Assembly: GCA_007644065.1 (NCBI GenBank)
Contig: VJWN01000012.1
Location: forward strand, 62,001-126,000
Reading direction: 5' to 3'
Origin: Margaritispora aquatica
Taxonomy: Eukaryota > Ascomycota > Leotiomycetes > Helotiales > Discinellaceae
Length of the DNA: 64,000 nt
Within the stretch, counting starts at the first letter, position 1, and each line of letters opens with the position of its first letter. Shown here piece by piece: positions 10,369 through 21,622 of this stretch. A program made the translations under genes and the position numbers. The notes beneath the pieces were generated by a model that had not been told where the DNA came from, searched no databases, and saw only the letters and a program-made list of their open reading frames with translations.

Positions 10369-11926
10369 GGTTTCAAAATATAAACTCAGATCGTGAATCG
10401 AGCAAGAGGTGTTCGATCATTCAAAGTCAAAGATGAGTATGAAACAAACGTGAGTGATCAATATCGGACACACATGATATCGGGCGATAGCTATCAAATT
10501 TTGAAGCTTTTCCGCAAGACCACCTACTCTGAGCTATTTCTACCTAGTTCTTTTGTAAGTACTTGCTGCTTTTGACATGTGGACATATCCTCGCACAAGC
10601 ATGAAACCAATGATGAGTTTGGGGTTCCTCGTGGAGACGCGGGGTCATGAATAATCTCACTAGTTGGAGCAATCTGACTATGTGGATACTTGATATGCTA
10701 CCGTGTTGGTTCACAAAGGCTGATCTCCAAATACTCTGATGCTAAACTGGTACTTCAAAAGTGCCGCAAACTTGGTTCTCAAGCTCATTTCAAATTTCAA
10801 ATTTCAAATTTGTCAGCTTTATTTCTTTGTTTATTTTACAGCAATATGATCTCCGAGGCAGAATTTCACTCCCTAACATCCAACTTCGATCGGATTACCT
10901 TTCATCTCTTTATCTGATACCACGACCATCCCTCTGACATTATTTCTTCCGCAGTGAATGGTGGTGGTGACTTGAATTTAAGCAGGACAAGGATGAACCT
11001 TTGGGCTAAATGTCTAGTATCCAACGAGCTTCTCGACGGCTTCCGTTGCCCTTCCGTACCTGTCCGTTGCATCACTAGTCCTCTAGTTTAACGCTGGAGC
11101 GTAACGGGATGTATCTCCGTGTACCAAAGACTGATGCTCGGTCGTTGATCTTTCCGCATCAACTTGCCACGTTTTCCAATCATTTCAGATTTAACTTCCG
11201 TGCCTCGGACAGGTACAAGTTCCCATCTTCTCCACCAAAAGACTCGGAAAGAGCCGTTTCTCCCTCAGGTTCCCGGTATATTCTTAACCCGAAGGCTGGC
11301 GGCTTTGATCATAAGAGATTAGTATCAAGGCTACATCATGCTTAGCATAGACAGCATCGTTGCCCTTGTGAGTGTTCCAGACAAAGTTCAATCCTGATTT
11401 TCTGAGTTTTGAAATCATGCAGGTGTGTTACTTTTATTGGTTGAGTTTTGCAAGCACTGTGCAAGCCAAGCGTACCAGGAGAAAAGAGTATGCGGCTTCG
11501 TATGCATGATAGACCTAGACTACTAGCTGTTCATCACTTCGCCAAATGCTTGATACGCCTCGGCCGTACCCACCTGCCCCACATACGGAAGCTATGAGAT
11601 TCTTTGAAATGTGGCTCGCTAGAAGGCAGGTTTTCAAAATACTATGTCCCGTATTTGCATTGTTGAGAATATCAAAACCGGCCTTGAGTGTCATGGCGAA
11701 AGACAGAGCAGCATGGCACTATCGGAATGATGCAGGTTATCTTTTAGTAAGTTTGAAGATCTTCCAACTCGTGCTCATTTACGATAAGCACTTCTTCCTA
11801 GTTTGGGGCTCGATCAGTCCTGGATTTGAGGTCGTCAATCAAGGACTCCAAGCAATTCCATCTCTTGTTCCAACCTTTGATTTGCCTTTCTTCTCTTTTC
11901 TTTGATTTCCAGCCAGTTTTGCTACA
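10369..11926. other. Divergent promoter region, GT32 / acyltransferase
   Basis: 1.56 kb between the starts of the GT32 gene (minus) and the acyltransferase gene (plus). It has a TTTCAAA triplication near 10788-10811. An open frame of 119 codons at 11546-11905 has no recognisable features and probably lies in the 5' leader. Confidence 0.5.
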
Positions 11927-13393
11927 ATGTCGAAAAAGCATGATGGTCTTTTGTTGGAACATGTTTACTGGGAGGGAGCTCGACCAACTTCGAAATCGAA
12001 TATAGCTTCTCGTGGAGCTTCTTTGATCAAAGGGCTATTCGATGCAGTTCGACCTGCGATACTCACCAGATCGCACGCAACTCGCAAGCTCAGACGCACG
12101 GCGTATCTTGATGGCCTCAGAGGATTTGCGGCCCTGATGGTCTACCTTGGCCATCACCAGGTATGGTCGAAGAAGGCCTCAAATGGCGAAAACATCCTTC
12201 AGAATGCATTTGGTTACGAGAACGGATATTATCTCTGTCGCTTCCCGGGAGTTCGGACATTCTTCTCTGGAGGACATTTTGCTGTCACAGTCTTCTTCGT
12301 CATTTCTGGATACGCTCTGTCGACCAAGCCTCTGAGTTTGATTCAATCTGGAGAATTTACCACGCTTGGAGACAATTTGGCATCAGCTCTTTTTCGCCGT
12401 TTTATGCGTCTTCACATTCCAATTATTTTCTCGACCTTCGTTTATATGACTTCCTGGCATGCGTTTGGCATTTGGACAGATCACGAACATAAAGGCAGCT
12501 ATCGAGACGAGCTTTGGAACTGGTATGTGGAATTCAAGAACTTCAGTTTCGTATTCCGGACTGGAGGCGAGAATTGGTTCACTTATGACTTCCATGTCTG
12601 GTCTATCCCTGTAGAGTTTCGGGGCTCAATTATCGTCTACACGGCTCTGCTGGCATTTGCAAGGTTCAAGAGAGACGCAAGACTACTATGCGAAGTTGCA
12701 CTCATTTTCTACTTCATGTATATTGTTGATGGCTGGTTCGGAGCAATGTTCATGTCTGGGGTACTGCTATGCGATCTTGATCTGCTAGCCGAGAAACAAA
12801 AGCTTCCACGGATTTTCACCATGCTGGAGAACTTCAAGGAGCTGATCTACCTCAACCTCTTTTTCATCAGCATCTATTTGGGCGGTGTTCCCTCCAACAG
12901 TCTCGACCTAGAAGTCTTGCGAAACTCACCTGGGTGGTACTACTTGTCTTTCCTGAAACCACAGGCAGTGTTTGACTTTAAATGGTTCTACCTGTTCTGG
13001 GCAGCTACCTTCCTCGTCGCTTCTATCTCACGTCTCGCTTGGCTCAAGGCATTCTTTGAGCTGCGATTCAACCAATACCTTGGACGCATCTGTTTCGGAT
13101 TTTACATATGCCACGGCCCAATCCTCTGGACCCTCGGTGACAGACTGTACGCAGCCACAGGCTGGATTCGCGAGTGTCATTTGTTCGGTATACCGACTTG
13201 GATGAATCTCTTTCCAATCACAAAGGCGGGTCCTTATGGGCTGGAACCGGCGTTCCTAGTTCCTCAATTGATTTTACTTCCTGTCACACTTTGGGCTGCG
13301 GAGATTGTCACACGTTTTGTGGATGAGCCGAGCGTGAGGTTTTCACAGTGGTTGTATAAGAAGTTTTGTGTACCGCCGACTCTGAAGTTGTAG
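11927..13393 (+). CDS. Acyltransferase-3 family membrane protein
   Basis: One exon, 488 residues. It belongs to the acyltransferase-3 family of multispanning proteins that move acyl groups, often acetyl, to sugars or lipids. The signature is TAYLDGLRGFAALMVYLGHH at about residue 60, with the family RxLDGLRG motif and catalytic-type His in GHH. GHFAVTVFFVISGYALSTKP, FRRFMRLHIP, the membrane segments and FVDEPSVRFSQWLYKKF at the end follow family order. About ten hydrophobic spans can be seen. Fungal members are poorly assigned. Its place between two Golgi-type glycosyltransferase-like genes suggests, but does not prove, a role in decorating a surface glycan. Confidence 0.9.
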   Translation: MSKKHDGLLLEHVYWEGARPTSKSNIASRGASLIKGLFDAVRPAILTRSHATRKLRRTAYLDGLRGFAALMVYLGHHQVWSKKASNGENILQNAFGYENGYYLCRFPGVRTFFSGGHFAVTVFFVISGYALSTKPLSLIQSGEFTTLGDNLASALFRRFMRLHIPIIFSTFVYMTSWHAFGIWTDHEHKGSYRDELWNWYVEFKNFSFVFRTGGENWFTYDFHVWSIPVEFRGSIIVYTALLAFARFKRDARLLCEVALIFYFMYIVDGWFGAMFMSGVLLCDLDLLAEKQKLPRIFTMLENFKELIYLNLFFISIYLGGVPSNSLDLEVLRNSPGWYYLSFLKPQAVFDFKWFYLFWAATFLVASISRLAWLKAFFELRFNQYLGRICFGFYICHGPILWTLGDRLYAATGWIRECHLFGIPTWMNLFPITKAGPYGLEPAFLVPQLILLPVTLWAAEIVTRFVDEPSVRFSQWLYKKFCVPPTLKL

Positions 13394-14218
13394 AGGATAT
13401 TTACCTCGCCGTATCAATTTATCTAGGAGTACTCTAAATTGGCTATTTTCCATGACACAGAATAAATTCCCATGATTGTGTTCACATGTCAATTGCTCGT
13501 CAGGCTCTGATCCTCATGTCAGGGTAGCAGCAGCGTCAGCAAAAGACTGTTGAGTGTTCTTGGAATAAAGTTTAGCTACACTGCATTGCAACGCTGCAGT
13601 TATCTCTGCCCGCTTTTGCGAATAACATGTACACGCGGAGGGTGTTCCATGCCATTGCCGCTTTGATCACTCTTTTGCCAGCCAATCTGCCGTTCCAAAT
13701 CTTGACTTTTCCCTAGACATGAAATTCGACCGAGGTCGCGAGCAACGGCTCCAACATTAGGGTGGTACGAGAAGAGCGTGGCTGCATAAGCTTTGGAGCT
13801 ATCAGACGGCGGGAAACGACCCTTGCATATCTCGGAGACTAAGCTGTTCATCCTAAGCTCACAGTTCTCGACCACCGAGGCTTTACTTGCACTTAGCAAT
13901 GACTATGGCAACATCGGGTGCTGCTAGAAGACTATGTGGACATTTGCGGGGCAGCTTTTTGATGGCAAAAAAAGCTATGTTGGGTAAAGAGTGGTGAGTG
14001 TTTTGCTTCCAGGATAGGAGAGGTAAGGTCTATAGCTAAGTCTATTGTCTTAACCATGTTACCAAATTCGCGTGAAAGTAAGCACGAGAAGTAATTTTGA
14101 CAACCTTGGATGATTCCAATTTCACGTCTCACCTGTCACTCACTTTTTGCTTCGAAATCACCGCGATTTTGTCACACATTGTCGGCTGCTCGCGAGCTTC
14201 ACAACTGAAGCAAGCGTA
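13394..14218. other. Intergenic, no supported gene
   Basis: Between two plus-strand genes. A 99-codon minus-strand frame (13600-13899) and a 66-codon one (13932-14132) have no family features. The second overlaps the likely promoter of the next gene. Confidence 0.5.
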
Positions 14219-15730
14219 ATGGCAGTTTCGTCCAAATCTTCACAAGCTGGACCTCTTAAAATGCTAAGAAGTCGCAATGGTTTAATGTTCATCCTCGCAA
14301 TTATTCTCATTGTTGGCATCTTCAACTTCTCGTCAGTCCTCCCTGGGACATCACTCTCTAAACTCTCTCACGCCGGCTCCTCAACACCACCTGTTGTGCC
14401 AATATCCCCCAAGCTCTCGCAAGCGCTTGAGAAATCTCAGGGCTCATCAAAATCATCATCGGCGAACATAACCGCACCGAACGCGGTGGCGTTGGATTAT
14501 TTCGGACAGGTGTACGCGCAGAAGACCTCCAACTATGACTTCCTTGAATTGAAAGAATACTGCGCTGCTACGACGTGGCCAGAGGATGGAGTGTACCTGC
14601 AATGTGGAGGCATGTCCGCTGGCTTGACGACAATCATGTCGCAGCTCAAAGTGTGCTTGAAAATGGCTGTTGAGGCCGGAACAGGACTCATTCTACCTTC
14701 CATGCCATTGCGAGATTCCAAGAACTTGCAGGAGTTCAATTTCAACAACGGTGATGCGTATATGCCCTACGACAAGTGGTTTGACGACAAGCACTTGATT
14801 GAGAGTCTGGCTAAGGCCTGTCCAAGAATGAAGGTCCTCCATCCGAGCAAACTTGACCTGACAGGCTTGGGCTTGGGAGGTCCAGAGATGGTAGAGGTCA
14901 AGTACAAATGGAGCATGGATCTTGCTGCTGCACCTGGATATCTACCTTTCGCAGGACTCTTCTGGGTAGGCAAACCCTTCAAGACCTTCTTCGACTCTCA
15001 ACTCATAGCACTCGAGCAAATGGCCGAAATGAACCCCAACAAAGATCCCAGCAAGAAAGGGATAACCGTAATCTCAATCTCGAGCCAATTCCTCATCTAC
15101 CGCATCATGGACGACCCAACGCAAGGCGACCTACGGCTCTGGAACGACCTAGGCATGCTTATCCGGTTCAAGGAAGACGTCCGCGCCATAACTGGGGCCT
15201 TACTGTCACTGCTGGAAGGTGGCGATCGAGCAGGCCGTGGCTGGTACGGCGTCCATTTTCGCGTCGAGAGCGACACCATCTGGTCTGGTTTGGATCACCA
15301 ACTCGCCGTCGACCTCGACGCACTCGATCTCGCATGGACGAAATACGGGTCCCCTACCGCGGCGAAACCGCTCGTCTACCTCGCGTGCGGGGACCAGGTG
15401 CAAGTTGCGAAGTTCGTGGAAGCGGGCGCAGAGCGCGGCTGGGAAGTCGTGCACAAGTGGGCTCTGGCGGCGGGCAACGGGGTATTGGAGGAGAGTATTG
15501 GGAAGTTGCCGTTCGATTTTCAGGGCGCGGTCGATATGGGCGTTATGGTGAAGGCGGGGTTCTTCTTGGGCATCCAGGGGAGTGCGTTTAGTTCTAGTAT
15601 TGCGAATGTGAGGGATGAGAGGGGCAGGTATAGGGGGAGTAGTCTTGAGGGGAGGGGGAGGGCGGATGCGGGTGCCAGGACGCACTTGTTTAACGATGGG
15701 GATGCGGGGGCTTATGCTTGTTGTTTGTGA
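14219..15730 (+). CDS. O-fucosyltransferase-like type II membrane protein
   Basis: One exon, 503 residues from the chosen start. The frame is open back to an ATG at 14147, but the ATG at 14219 (MAVSSKSS) gives the usual short cytosolic end before the anchor NGLMFILAIILIVGIFNF. A Ser-rich stem follows, then a lumenal domain with YLQCGGMSAGLTTIMSQLKV, GWYGVHFRVESDTIWSG and FFLGIQGSAFSSSIANVRDE. The HFRxExD element and the GxxGSxFSSxxANVR element near the end match the GDP-fucose protein O-fucosyltransferase-like fold, where they bind nucleotide sugar. Donor and acceptor in this fungus are unknown. The last 150 bp are very G-rich. Neighbours are an acyltransferase-3 and a GT32 gene. Confidence 0.75.
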   Translation: MAVSSKSSQAGPLKMLRSRNGLMFILAIILIVGIFNFSSVLPGTSLSKLSHAGSSTPPVVPISPKLSQALEKSQGSSKSSSANITAPNAVALDYFGQVYAQKTSNYDFLELKEYCAATTWPEDGVYLQCGGMSAGLTTIMSQLKVCLKMAVEAGTGLILPSMPLRDSKNLQEFNFNNGDAYMPYDKWFDDKHLIESLAKACPRMKVLHPSKLDLTGLGLGGPEMVEVKYKWSMDLAAAPGYLPFAGLFWVGKPFKTFFDSQLIALEQMAEMNPNKDPSKKGITVISISSQFLIYRIMDDPTQGDLRLWNDLGMLIRFKEDVRAITGALLSLLEGGDRAGRGWYGVHFRVESDTIWSGLDHQLAVDLDALDLAWTKYGSPTAAKPLVYLACGDQVQVAKFVEAGAERGWEVVHKWALAAGNGVLEESIGKLPFDFQGAVDMGVMVKAGFFLGIQGSAFSSSIANVRDERGRYRGSSLEGRGRADAGARTHLFNDGDAGAYACCL

Positions 15731-16778
15731 GGGTGCGGGTATGACGGGTGGATGTGCATATACTATACATACAATTGTAATGAATTGGTCTCACTCGTTC
15801 ATGTTTTGATTGCACAGTAGGGCGTGTGAAGTTTCGCAAACTACTGATATATGTCAGTAGTGTCACATTCACAGCATACGAGGAAGAAAGGGACGAGTAC
15901 GTGGAAGTGACTTCAAAAAATAGATGAGTCAGAGAGTAAGCAGGATTATTCTATCAAATCTGTCATTATCCAACCTACTTGAATCTGTTAACTCAGTGCT
16001 GAAATGCGAGCTGTCCCTCAAATAAGATCGAAATTAACTTATCACACACTTACTTACTTTGGTCAGATATTGATCGAGTTCGCATCGTTAGTCAAAGGAG
16101 AGGGACCCCACGTCAGCAGTATACAAGCACAGTTTATATTCCAACCAACTCGACACAAAATAAAAGATAGCGAGGATCATAGCCCTCAGGTTCATCACGG
16201 ATGATCTGTGGATTTAGGCTAAAGACAAAGAAACAGCTATCACCTAGAACCTCCCTTGTCTTGTTGATGTCATAGGGGTAGCGAGAATAAGCGAGTCCTC
16301 ATTCCTGTTGGACCTTGTGAGATTACAGTTGTTTGTTTCTAGGAGGTAGATCAGATCATCCTGGATGGTGGTGTTTTCTTCTGGGACTGACTGTCAAGAT
16401 AGATGGCGACTTAGCTGCAGGCTCTAATCAAATGAGAGGAATTTGGAGTTCTGGGAATGCAAATTGCAAATTGTGCATTTATATTTTTTGTTCAAGTGAC
16501 AAATGGGATGGAGGGAATGAGCATTGGACCTTTCTCTGATGAATAGAATCTACGTGAGGATCAAAAGAAATGCAAAGAGCAAAGAGGATGCTGCTGAATA
16601 TCTATATACATCTATATATACATGCGTATATTGAGTAAATTTTTGAGCAACAGAAATTGGAATCGATGAGCAGATGCCAAGGTGAGGGAGTAGAGCTACA
16701 AATAATCTCACAACACCAATGTCAATATGAGACTACACGATCATCTTTATGTCCAAGTCCCCGTTTTAAATTTGTAGT
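15731..16778. other. Intergenic, convergent 3' ends
   Basis: Between the O-fucosyltransferase-like gene and the thiolase. AT-rich, with small frames only and nothing recognised. Confidence 0.6.
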
Positions 16779-18041
16779 CTACTCTCTTACAAACATGCCC
16801 GCCATTCCCATGCCAGTACCAATACACATACTCACCACTCCAACCTGCTCACCTTGCCTCTCCAACTCACTCAACAAGCCCGCGACCATCCTTGCTCCCG
16901 TTGCACCAAGGGGATGTCCCAACGCGATCGCACCACCCTTTGGATTGACCTTGCCCTCCTCAAGCTTCTTCTCCAATCCAAGCTGCCTCAGACAATAAAT
17001 AGCCTGCGAAGCAAACGCCTCGTTGATCTCCCAGATGCCGACATCCTCCGTCTTCAATCCCGTGTATTTCAACAACTTGGGTATAGCTACCGCGGGTCCA
17101 ATACCCATCTCATCGGGCCTGCATCCCGCGACTTGTGTCCCCGCCCATTTCCCAATAATCGACGATGTAAGCCCTAATTCCGTCGCCGTGCTCCTTCGCA
17201 TCAGCAGCGTCGCAGCGGCTCCATCAGAGATCTGCGACGAGTTTCCTGCTGTCGATGTCCCGCCCTCCTTGAACGCAGGCTTGAGCTTCTGCATGCCCTC
17301 AATACTCGCGTTCAACCGGATGCCATCGTCCTTCGACACTGTGATCTGCTGCAGCTCGCCCACTTTCTCGCCCTTCTTGTCGACTTCCTGGAATCGTGTG
17401 TGCACGGGCACGATCTCCTTGTCGAACCAACCTTCTGCTTGTGCTTTCGCCGCACGTTGATGTGACATCACTGCTAGTGCGTCCTGGTCTGCCCTTGAGA
17501 CGCCGTATCTTTCTGCTACGTTTTCGGATGTCAGGCCCATGGCCATGATGCAGTCGCGGGCATCTTTGTTGGGACTGTCTTTCAACTCTGGCCAGAGATC
17601 AACAGGTATAGCTCTTGATCCATAGTTTCTTGTCATGCTCTCCATTCCTGCACCAATTCCCACATCGATCATGCCCGTGGCAATCTGATGTGACACACTC
17701 GTTATAGCAGACAGTCCGGAGCTGCATGCTCGGTTGACTGTGTAGAAGGATGTAGTAGTAGGTATGCCAGCATGATTCACTGCCATTCGGCCTGCTTTTG
17801 AGCCTCCCAGCTCAGAGAGTACAACACCGCAGGCTATGTCTTGGATCAGTGCTGGATCGAGGTTTGGATTCGCTGCGAGAGTGGCGCGGACGACAGTGGC
17901 GAGCAGCTCTTCGGGGTATGCATCTTTGAGACCGCCTTTGTAGGAGCGTGTTATGGGTGTTCGTAGAGAGGAGAGGATCACGATGTCTGAGGGGTCTTTT
18001 TTGAGAATATTGGAGAGGCCTTTGCGGATTGGTCCTGACAT
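16779..18041 (-). CDS. 3-ketoacyl-CoA thiolase / acetyl-CoA C-acyltransferase
   Basis: One exon, 420 residues. It cleaves 3-ketoacyl-CoA with CoA to acetyl-CoA and a shortened acyl-CoA, the last step of beta-oxidation. Thiolase landmarks are all present: nucleophile Cys106 in VNRACSSGLSA, NEAFA, His376 in GHPLGATGAR and Cys406 in CIGTGMGMA. The Met-rich GAGMESMT stretch is typical of the peroxisomal/KAT type. I see no C-terminal SKL (it ends FVRE) and no clean PTS2 at the start, so the compartment is open: peroxisome, mitochondrion, or piggy-back import. The start MSGPIRKGLSNILKKDPSDI is the first ATG and the conserved sequence begins soon after it. Confidence 0.93.
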   Translation of the reverse strand: MSGPIRKGLSNILKKDPSDIVILSSLRTPITRSYKGGLKDAYPEELLATVVRATLAANPNLDPALIQDIACGVVLSELGGSKAGRMAVNHAGIPTTTSFYTVNRACSSGLSAITSVSHQIATGMIDVGIGAGMESMTRNYGSRAIPVDLWPELKDSPNKDARDCIMAMGLTSENVAERYGVSRADQDALAVMSHQRAAKAQAEGWFDKEIVPVHTRFQEVDKKGEKVGELQQITVSKDDGIRLNASIEGMQKLKPAFKEGGTSTAGNSSQISDGAAATLLMRRSTATELGLTSSIIGKWAGTQVAGCRPDEMGIGPAVAIPKLLKYTGLKTEDVGIWEINEAFASQAIYCLRQLGLEKKLEEGKVNPKGGAIALGHPLGATGARMVAGLLSELERQGEQVGVVSMCIGTGMGMAGMFVRE

Positions 18042-20236
18042 TTTGGTGGTTAGAGGTTGGAGGTTGATGATGTAAGAGTCGTAGTTCTATGGTTAAACCA
18101 AGCTGATATATACAGAGTTGTAGGGAATAGGAAGAATAGGTGGGAGAGAGTGAGAGAGAGGAGAGAAAGAAATAGTTTGGAGAAGCAGTTCTTCCTCGAC
18201 CTACCTTTTCATTGCTTGATGATGGATACCTTACTTTGGCCCTTTGACGGTTGCGGTTCTTGGCCGAAAGCTATGCCGAAAGTTGAAGGTTGAAGGTTGA
18301 AGGTTGAAGGAGGGGATGCCATTGGCCAATCGGCAAAGCATCTGGTAAACACTCACCCGCCAAATGGTCACGTGTGAGGAGTGTCTTGTGACCTGAAAGA
18401 TTGTTTTACTCAGGGCAGGTCTTGATCAAAGCAGACCAAGACAATAGTATATTATAATATATCATTGCAACAAAGAGGAATTGGGGAATACCGTGTTACT
18501 GTTGACTCAAGATCTATTCTCCTATCGTTGCATGGCTTTGAATTCATATCCAAGAACCCTCATACCAAAGGTAATTGTAAAGCGATCTGAGGAGATAAGT
18601 ACTGCTCGGGTCCAATCGTCTCAAAATAACTGACGGAAGATGTTGAGATGCAGAAAGTCATCTTCTGCCCTTATCCCGTTCAGACTAATCTCGTCTTTAT
18701 GGCGCTGTTTTGATTCATGATATGTTTGCCCCCAAGAGATATCCTTCCGAGCATCAAGCTGACTTGTTGATGCTTCCCGTCACTCTACTAGACCCAAGAT
18801 AAAAAAATGGTTTGACCTGTCGCAAGAGTGATCACATCCAACGACCTAGATGTAGGATCATCGATATAGCTACTCACCGATGGTACATGAATGAGGAGGG
18901 AGAGGAGATTGGATCTCTACAGAACGAGATCGATATAAGCAAGTGCTCTTGAGTGCAATTGCCTCCCAAAACTGAGGTTACTTTGTAACCCAATACAAAA
19001 CATTTGTTGGCAAGGAGAGAAGTGTTCAGCATCATGACTAACATGGCAAAAGAGATCTCCCGATCATACTCAACGAATAAACTTGATAATATGAGCTAAG
19101 TCACAGAAAATAGTGTCATTATATACCATTTGTCAAGTAGGACGGTGAACCAGAGCAACTTAAGCACGTTCGTTTGCTCTCAACAAATGCTGGAGGAAAG
19201 CCAATATGCGATGGGATAGGAAGTAAATGCTAGAATAGAAAGACATGAGAGATATATGAAATCTTTTTTGGTGTTCGATATTGAGCATAAACAAACACTA
19301 TCAGTGTCTATGAAAGCCCTTCCAATATGTTCGACAATACGAAGGCGTGACTAATTGACACCTCGAACTATTTTGACACCATCAAAACAGCAGAAAATGC
19401 ATCCTCAAAGGCATTGTGAGATGACAGAGCTTTCGCAGTCTAGATAAGATTTTCGACTCTAATTTGGTATTTTTTTATAGTAGAAGATGACGTACAAAAA
19501 TGGCCTACTAACTTAGCTTTTCACTTGACTATCTTGTCAAGCTTGAATAAGGGAAACTGCAAACTCCCCCCTTGTTGAAGAATTCCTGGTTCTTTCATAT
19601 GCTACCGAGGCAGAATACCTATGGAACATTAGATGAAGTACCTTAGTCGAGGTTGTCAATTCGGAAGAGGAGGCCAATGCTATACTCTACCAAGCAAGGT
19701 ATACGAGCCTCAAGTTGGATAAGCTAACCGAACCAACAGGATCCCTGCCTCGGTAACCCCATCCCCCATGTTCCTGCATTGCAGATCCATTCCATTCGTC
19801 CCATTTGTTCCATCTGTTCCACACATTTTAGGGAGCTTGGGACAATTTCTGAACCTCACCAACTTCACCAACAAAGACAACAAAGACAAAAAAGCCTCGG
19901 TCGGTTCTGGAGTTGGCAAATCTTGCTCGGTAGCGATTAAATACAGTATACGAATTTCATGACCAGATCTGCCATATCCTAATCATCTTGCATTCTCCTT
20001 GTTTTGACCCCATCTCCGTGCTTGCTTTTTCTTCTCCTCTTCGCTGTCACCGTCACAAATCTAGAAGCTTTAAAACTCGAGGAATCTAGGTGGGTAGATC
20101 TGCTTATGCTTAGAGTGGCGCTATAGCACCAGTAAGTGTTTGGGATTCATTCACTACATTGCTCCGAGTAATAACTCTTCGCAGATTTAATTGCCTGCAA
20201 GTCTCAACGAAAGCCTCACACAACCTAATCGCAACT
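18042..20236. other. Gene-free divergent region, thiolase / SDR
   Basis: 2.2 kb between the starts of the thiolase (minus) and the SDR (plus). The thiolase side has a GA-rich stretch and the GTTGAAG repeat. From 18400 to 19700 it is AT-rich with stops in all frames. Near 19770-19830 there are imprecise short repeats of a CCATTC/TTGTTCCATC kind. No gene is supported. Confidence 0.6.
18282..18309. repeat. 7-bp tandem repeat, four copies
   Basis: Four exact copies of GTTGAAG, about 240 bp upstream of the thiolase start codon. Confidence 0.95.
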
Positions 20237-21622
20237 ATGATGTCCTCCGATAACCCAGGCTACGTGGTTGATACCATCAAGCAATCCGGTCCAGTGGACA
20301 CAACTGCACCTTATGATGCCGCCTGGGTAATTGGCAAGACGATCCTGATCACTGGCGGGGCAAGTGGGTTTGGGGCAGCATTCGCCAGGAAATGGGCAGC
20401 CAATGGCGCGAACCTGATCGTGTCAGATATCGCCGCAGCAGCTGGAGAGAAGCTGGTACAGGAACTCCGCAAAGAGACCTCGAATCCAAACCACCATTTT
20501 ATTCGCTGCGATGTCACGAACTGGCAGTCCCAGGTGGATATGTTCAAGACTGCAATCAAGTTAAGCCCGAACAAAGCGATTGATGCTGTGGTGGCAAATG
20601 CCGGAATCAGTGGGTCGCCTGGCTGGGATGATCCGAAAGGATTAGATGCTGAGGAGCCTCTCGAGCCGCAGTATAAGGTTGTGGATATAAACTTGAAGGG
20701 CGTGATGTATACAACACAATTGGCCATCTTCTGGCTGAAGAAGAACAATGCTCCAAGGGCAAATCCGGATCGGAAACAAGGTTCTGGATATACGCCAGAC
20801 AAGCACATACTACTCGTTGGATCTATTGCGAGTCTAGCTCCTATTCCAGGGTAAGTCGTGGTTCCAGATGGTAGCATTAATGTGATGAACAGGACTAATG
20901 TAAATGCTAGGTTGATTGAGTAAGTTACACTTCCTAACCAAGAAAAAGATGGAATGATCCAATGCTTTACCAATGAGCATCGAGAGTTGCCTGTTACGAA
21001 CTAACAACCTGAAAGGTATGGCATATCGAAACACGCAGTGTTGGGTTTATTTGTAAGTTCTCTATCAAAAGACTTGATGATCGGGAGACTATTTCTACTC
21101 GCAAGCGTATGAGCTATGCTAATAAAGAGACAGAGATCTTTGCGAGCAAGTGCGCTCTCAAGTGGAATCCGAGTCAATATGATCTGTCCTTATTTTATCG
21201 ACACTCCACTGCTTACAGTTGGGGCACGGCTTCTCTTAGCTGGTGGAGCAACAGGGAGGCCAGATGATGTTGTAGATGCTGCCACACGATTAATGGCAGA
21301 CACTAGGATAGTTGGACGTGCGTTGGTCATCGGTCCCAAAATGAGGAAAGATGATGATTGGCAACTCTTGTCATCGGATTCCTCTGAGGGACATGAGGCG
21401 GCTGTCTATGAGGCCTATGCGGATGATTTTGTTGAAGTTGGTAAGTGATGCTCATGATTGTAGGTATAAAAGCTAGATGAAGACTGACAAATTACAGAGG
21501 TATTTACTCGACGATTTGTTGGCGTTTTAAACCAGGTTGAGCGTGTAAGAGGGTGGGCTGGCGTCATTACTGATATAATTGGTGCCTTCATGTATCCTCT
21601 CGGTATTTGGCAGAAGAAATAG
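20237..21622 (+). CDS. Short-chain dehydrogenase/reductase (15-PGDH-like)
   Basis: NAD(P)-dependent alcohol/ketone oxidoreductase; substrate unknown. Exons are 20237-20850, 20911-20919 (9 nt), 21016-21052, 21134-21440 and 21498-21622, giving 363 residues. Landmarks are TGGASGFG (39-46, cofactor loop), CDVTN, VANAG, DINLKG, Ser196 in LLVGSIAS, Tyr209 and Lys213 in YGISK, and CPYFIDTP after the active site. The 9-nt exon codes for the LIE step between GSIASLAPIPG and Y. With it the Ser-Tyr distance is 13, the family value; without it the distance is 10. Both flanking introns have good branch sites (actaat, ctaac). Two ATGs in a row begin the frame. The C-terminal part is a helical tail ending GIWQKK. 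Confidence 0.87.

Noticed and set aside
11546..11905. Plus-strand frame of 119 codons before the acyltransferase gene
   Set aside because: No features, a different frame, and a position where the leader of the acyltransferase transcript is expected.
13600..13899. Minus-strand frame of 99 codons as a gene
   Set aside because: No signal peptide, domain or splice context. It sits between two genes where chance frames of this size are expected.
20851..21015. One 165-bp intron in the SDR without a microexon
   Set aside because: Possible by frame, but it leaves the Ser-Tyr spacing three residues short, and two branch sites support two introns.
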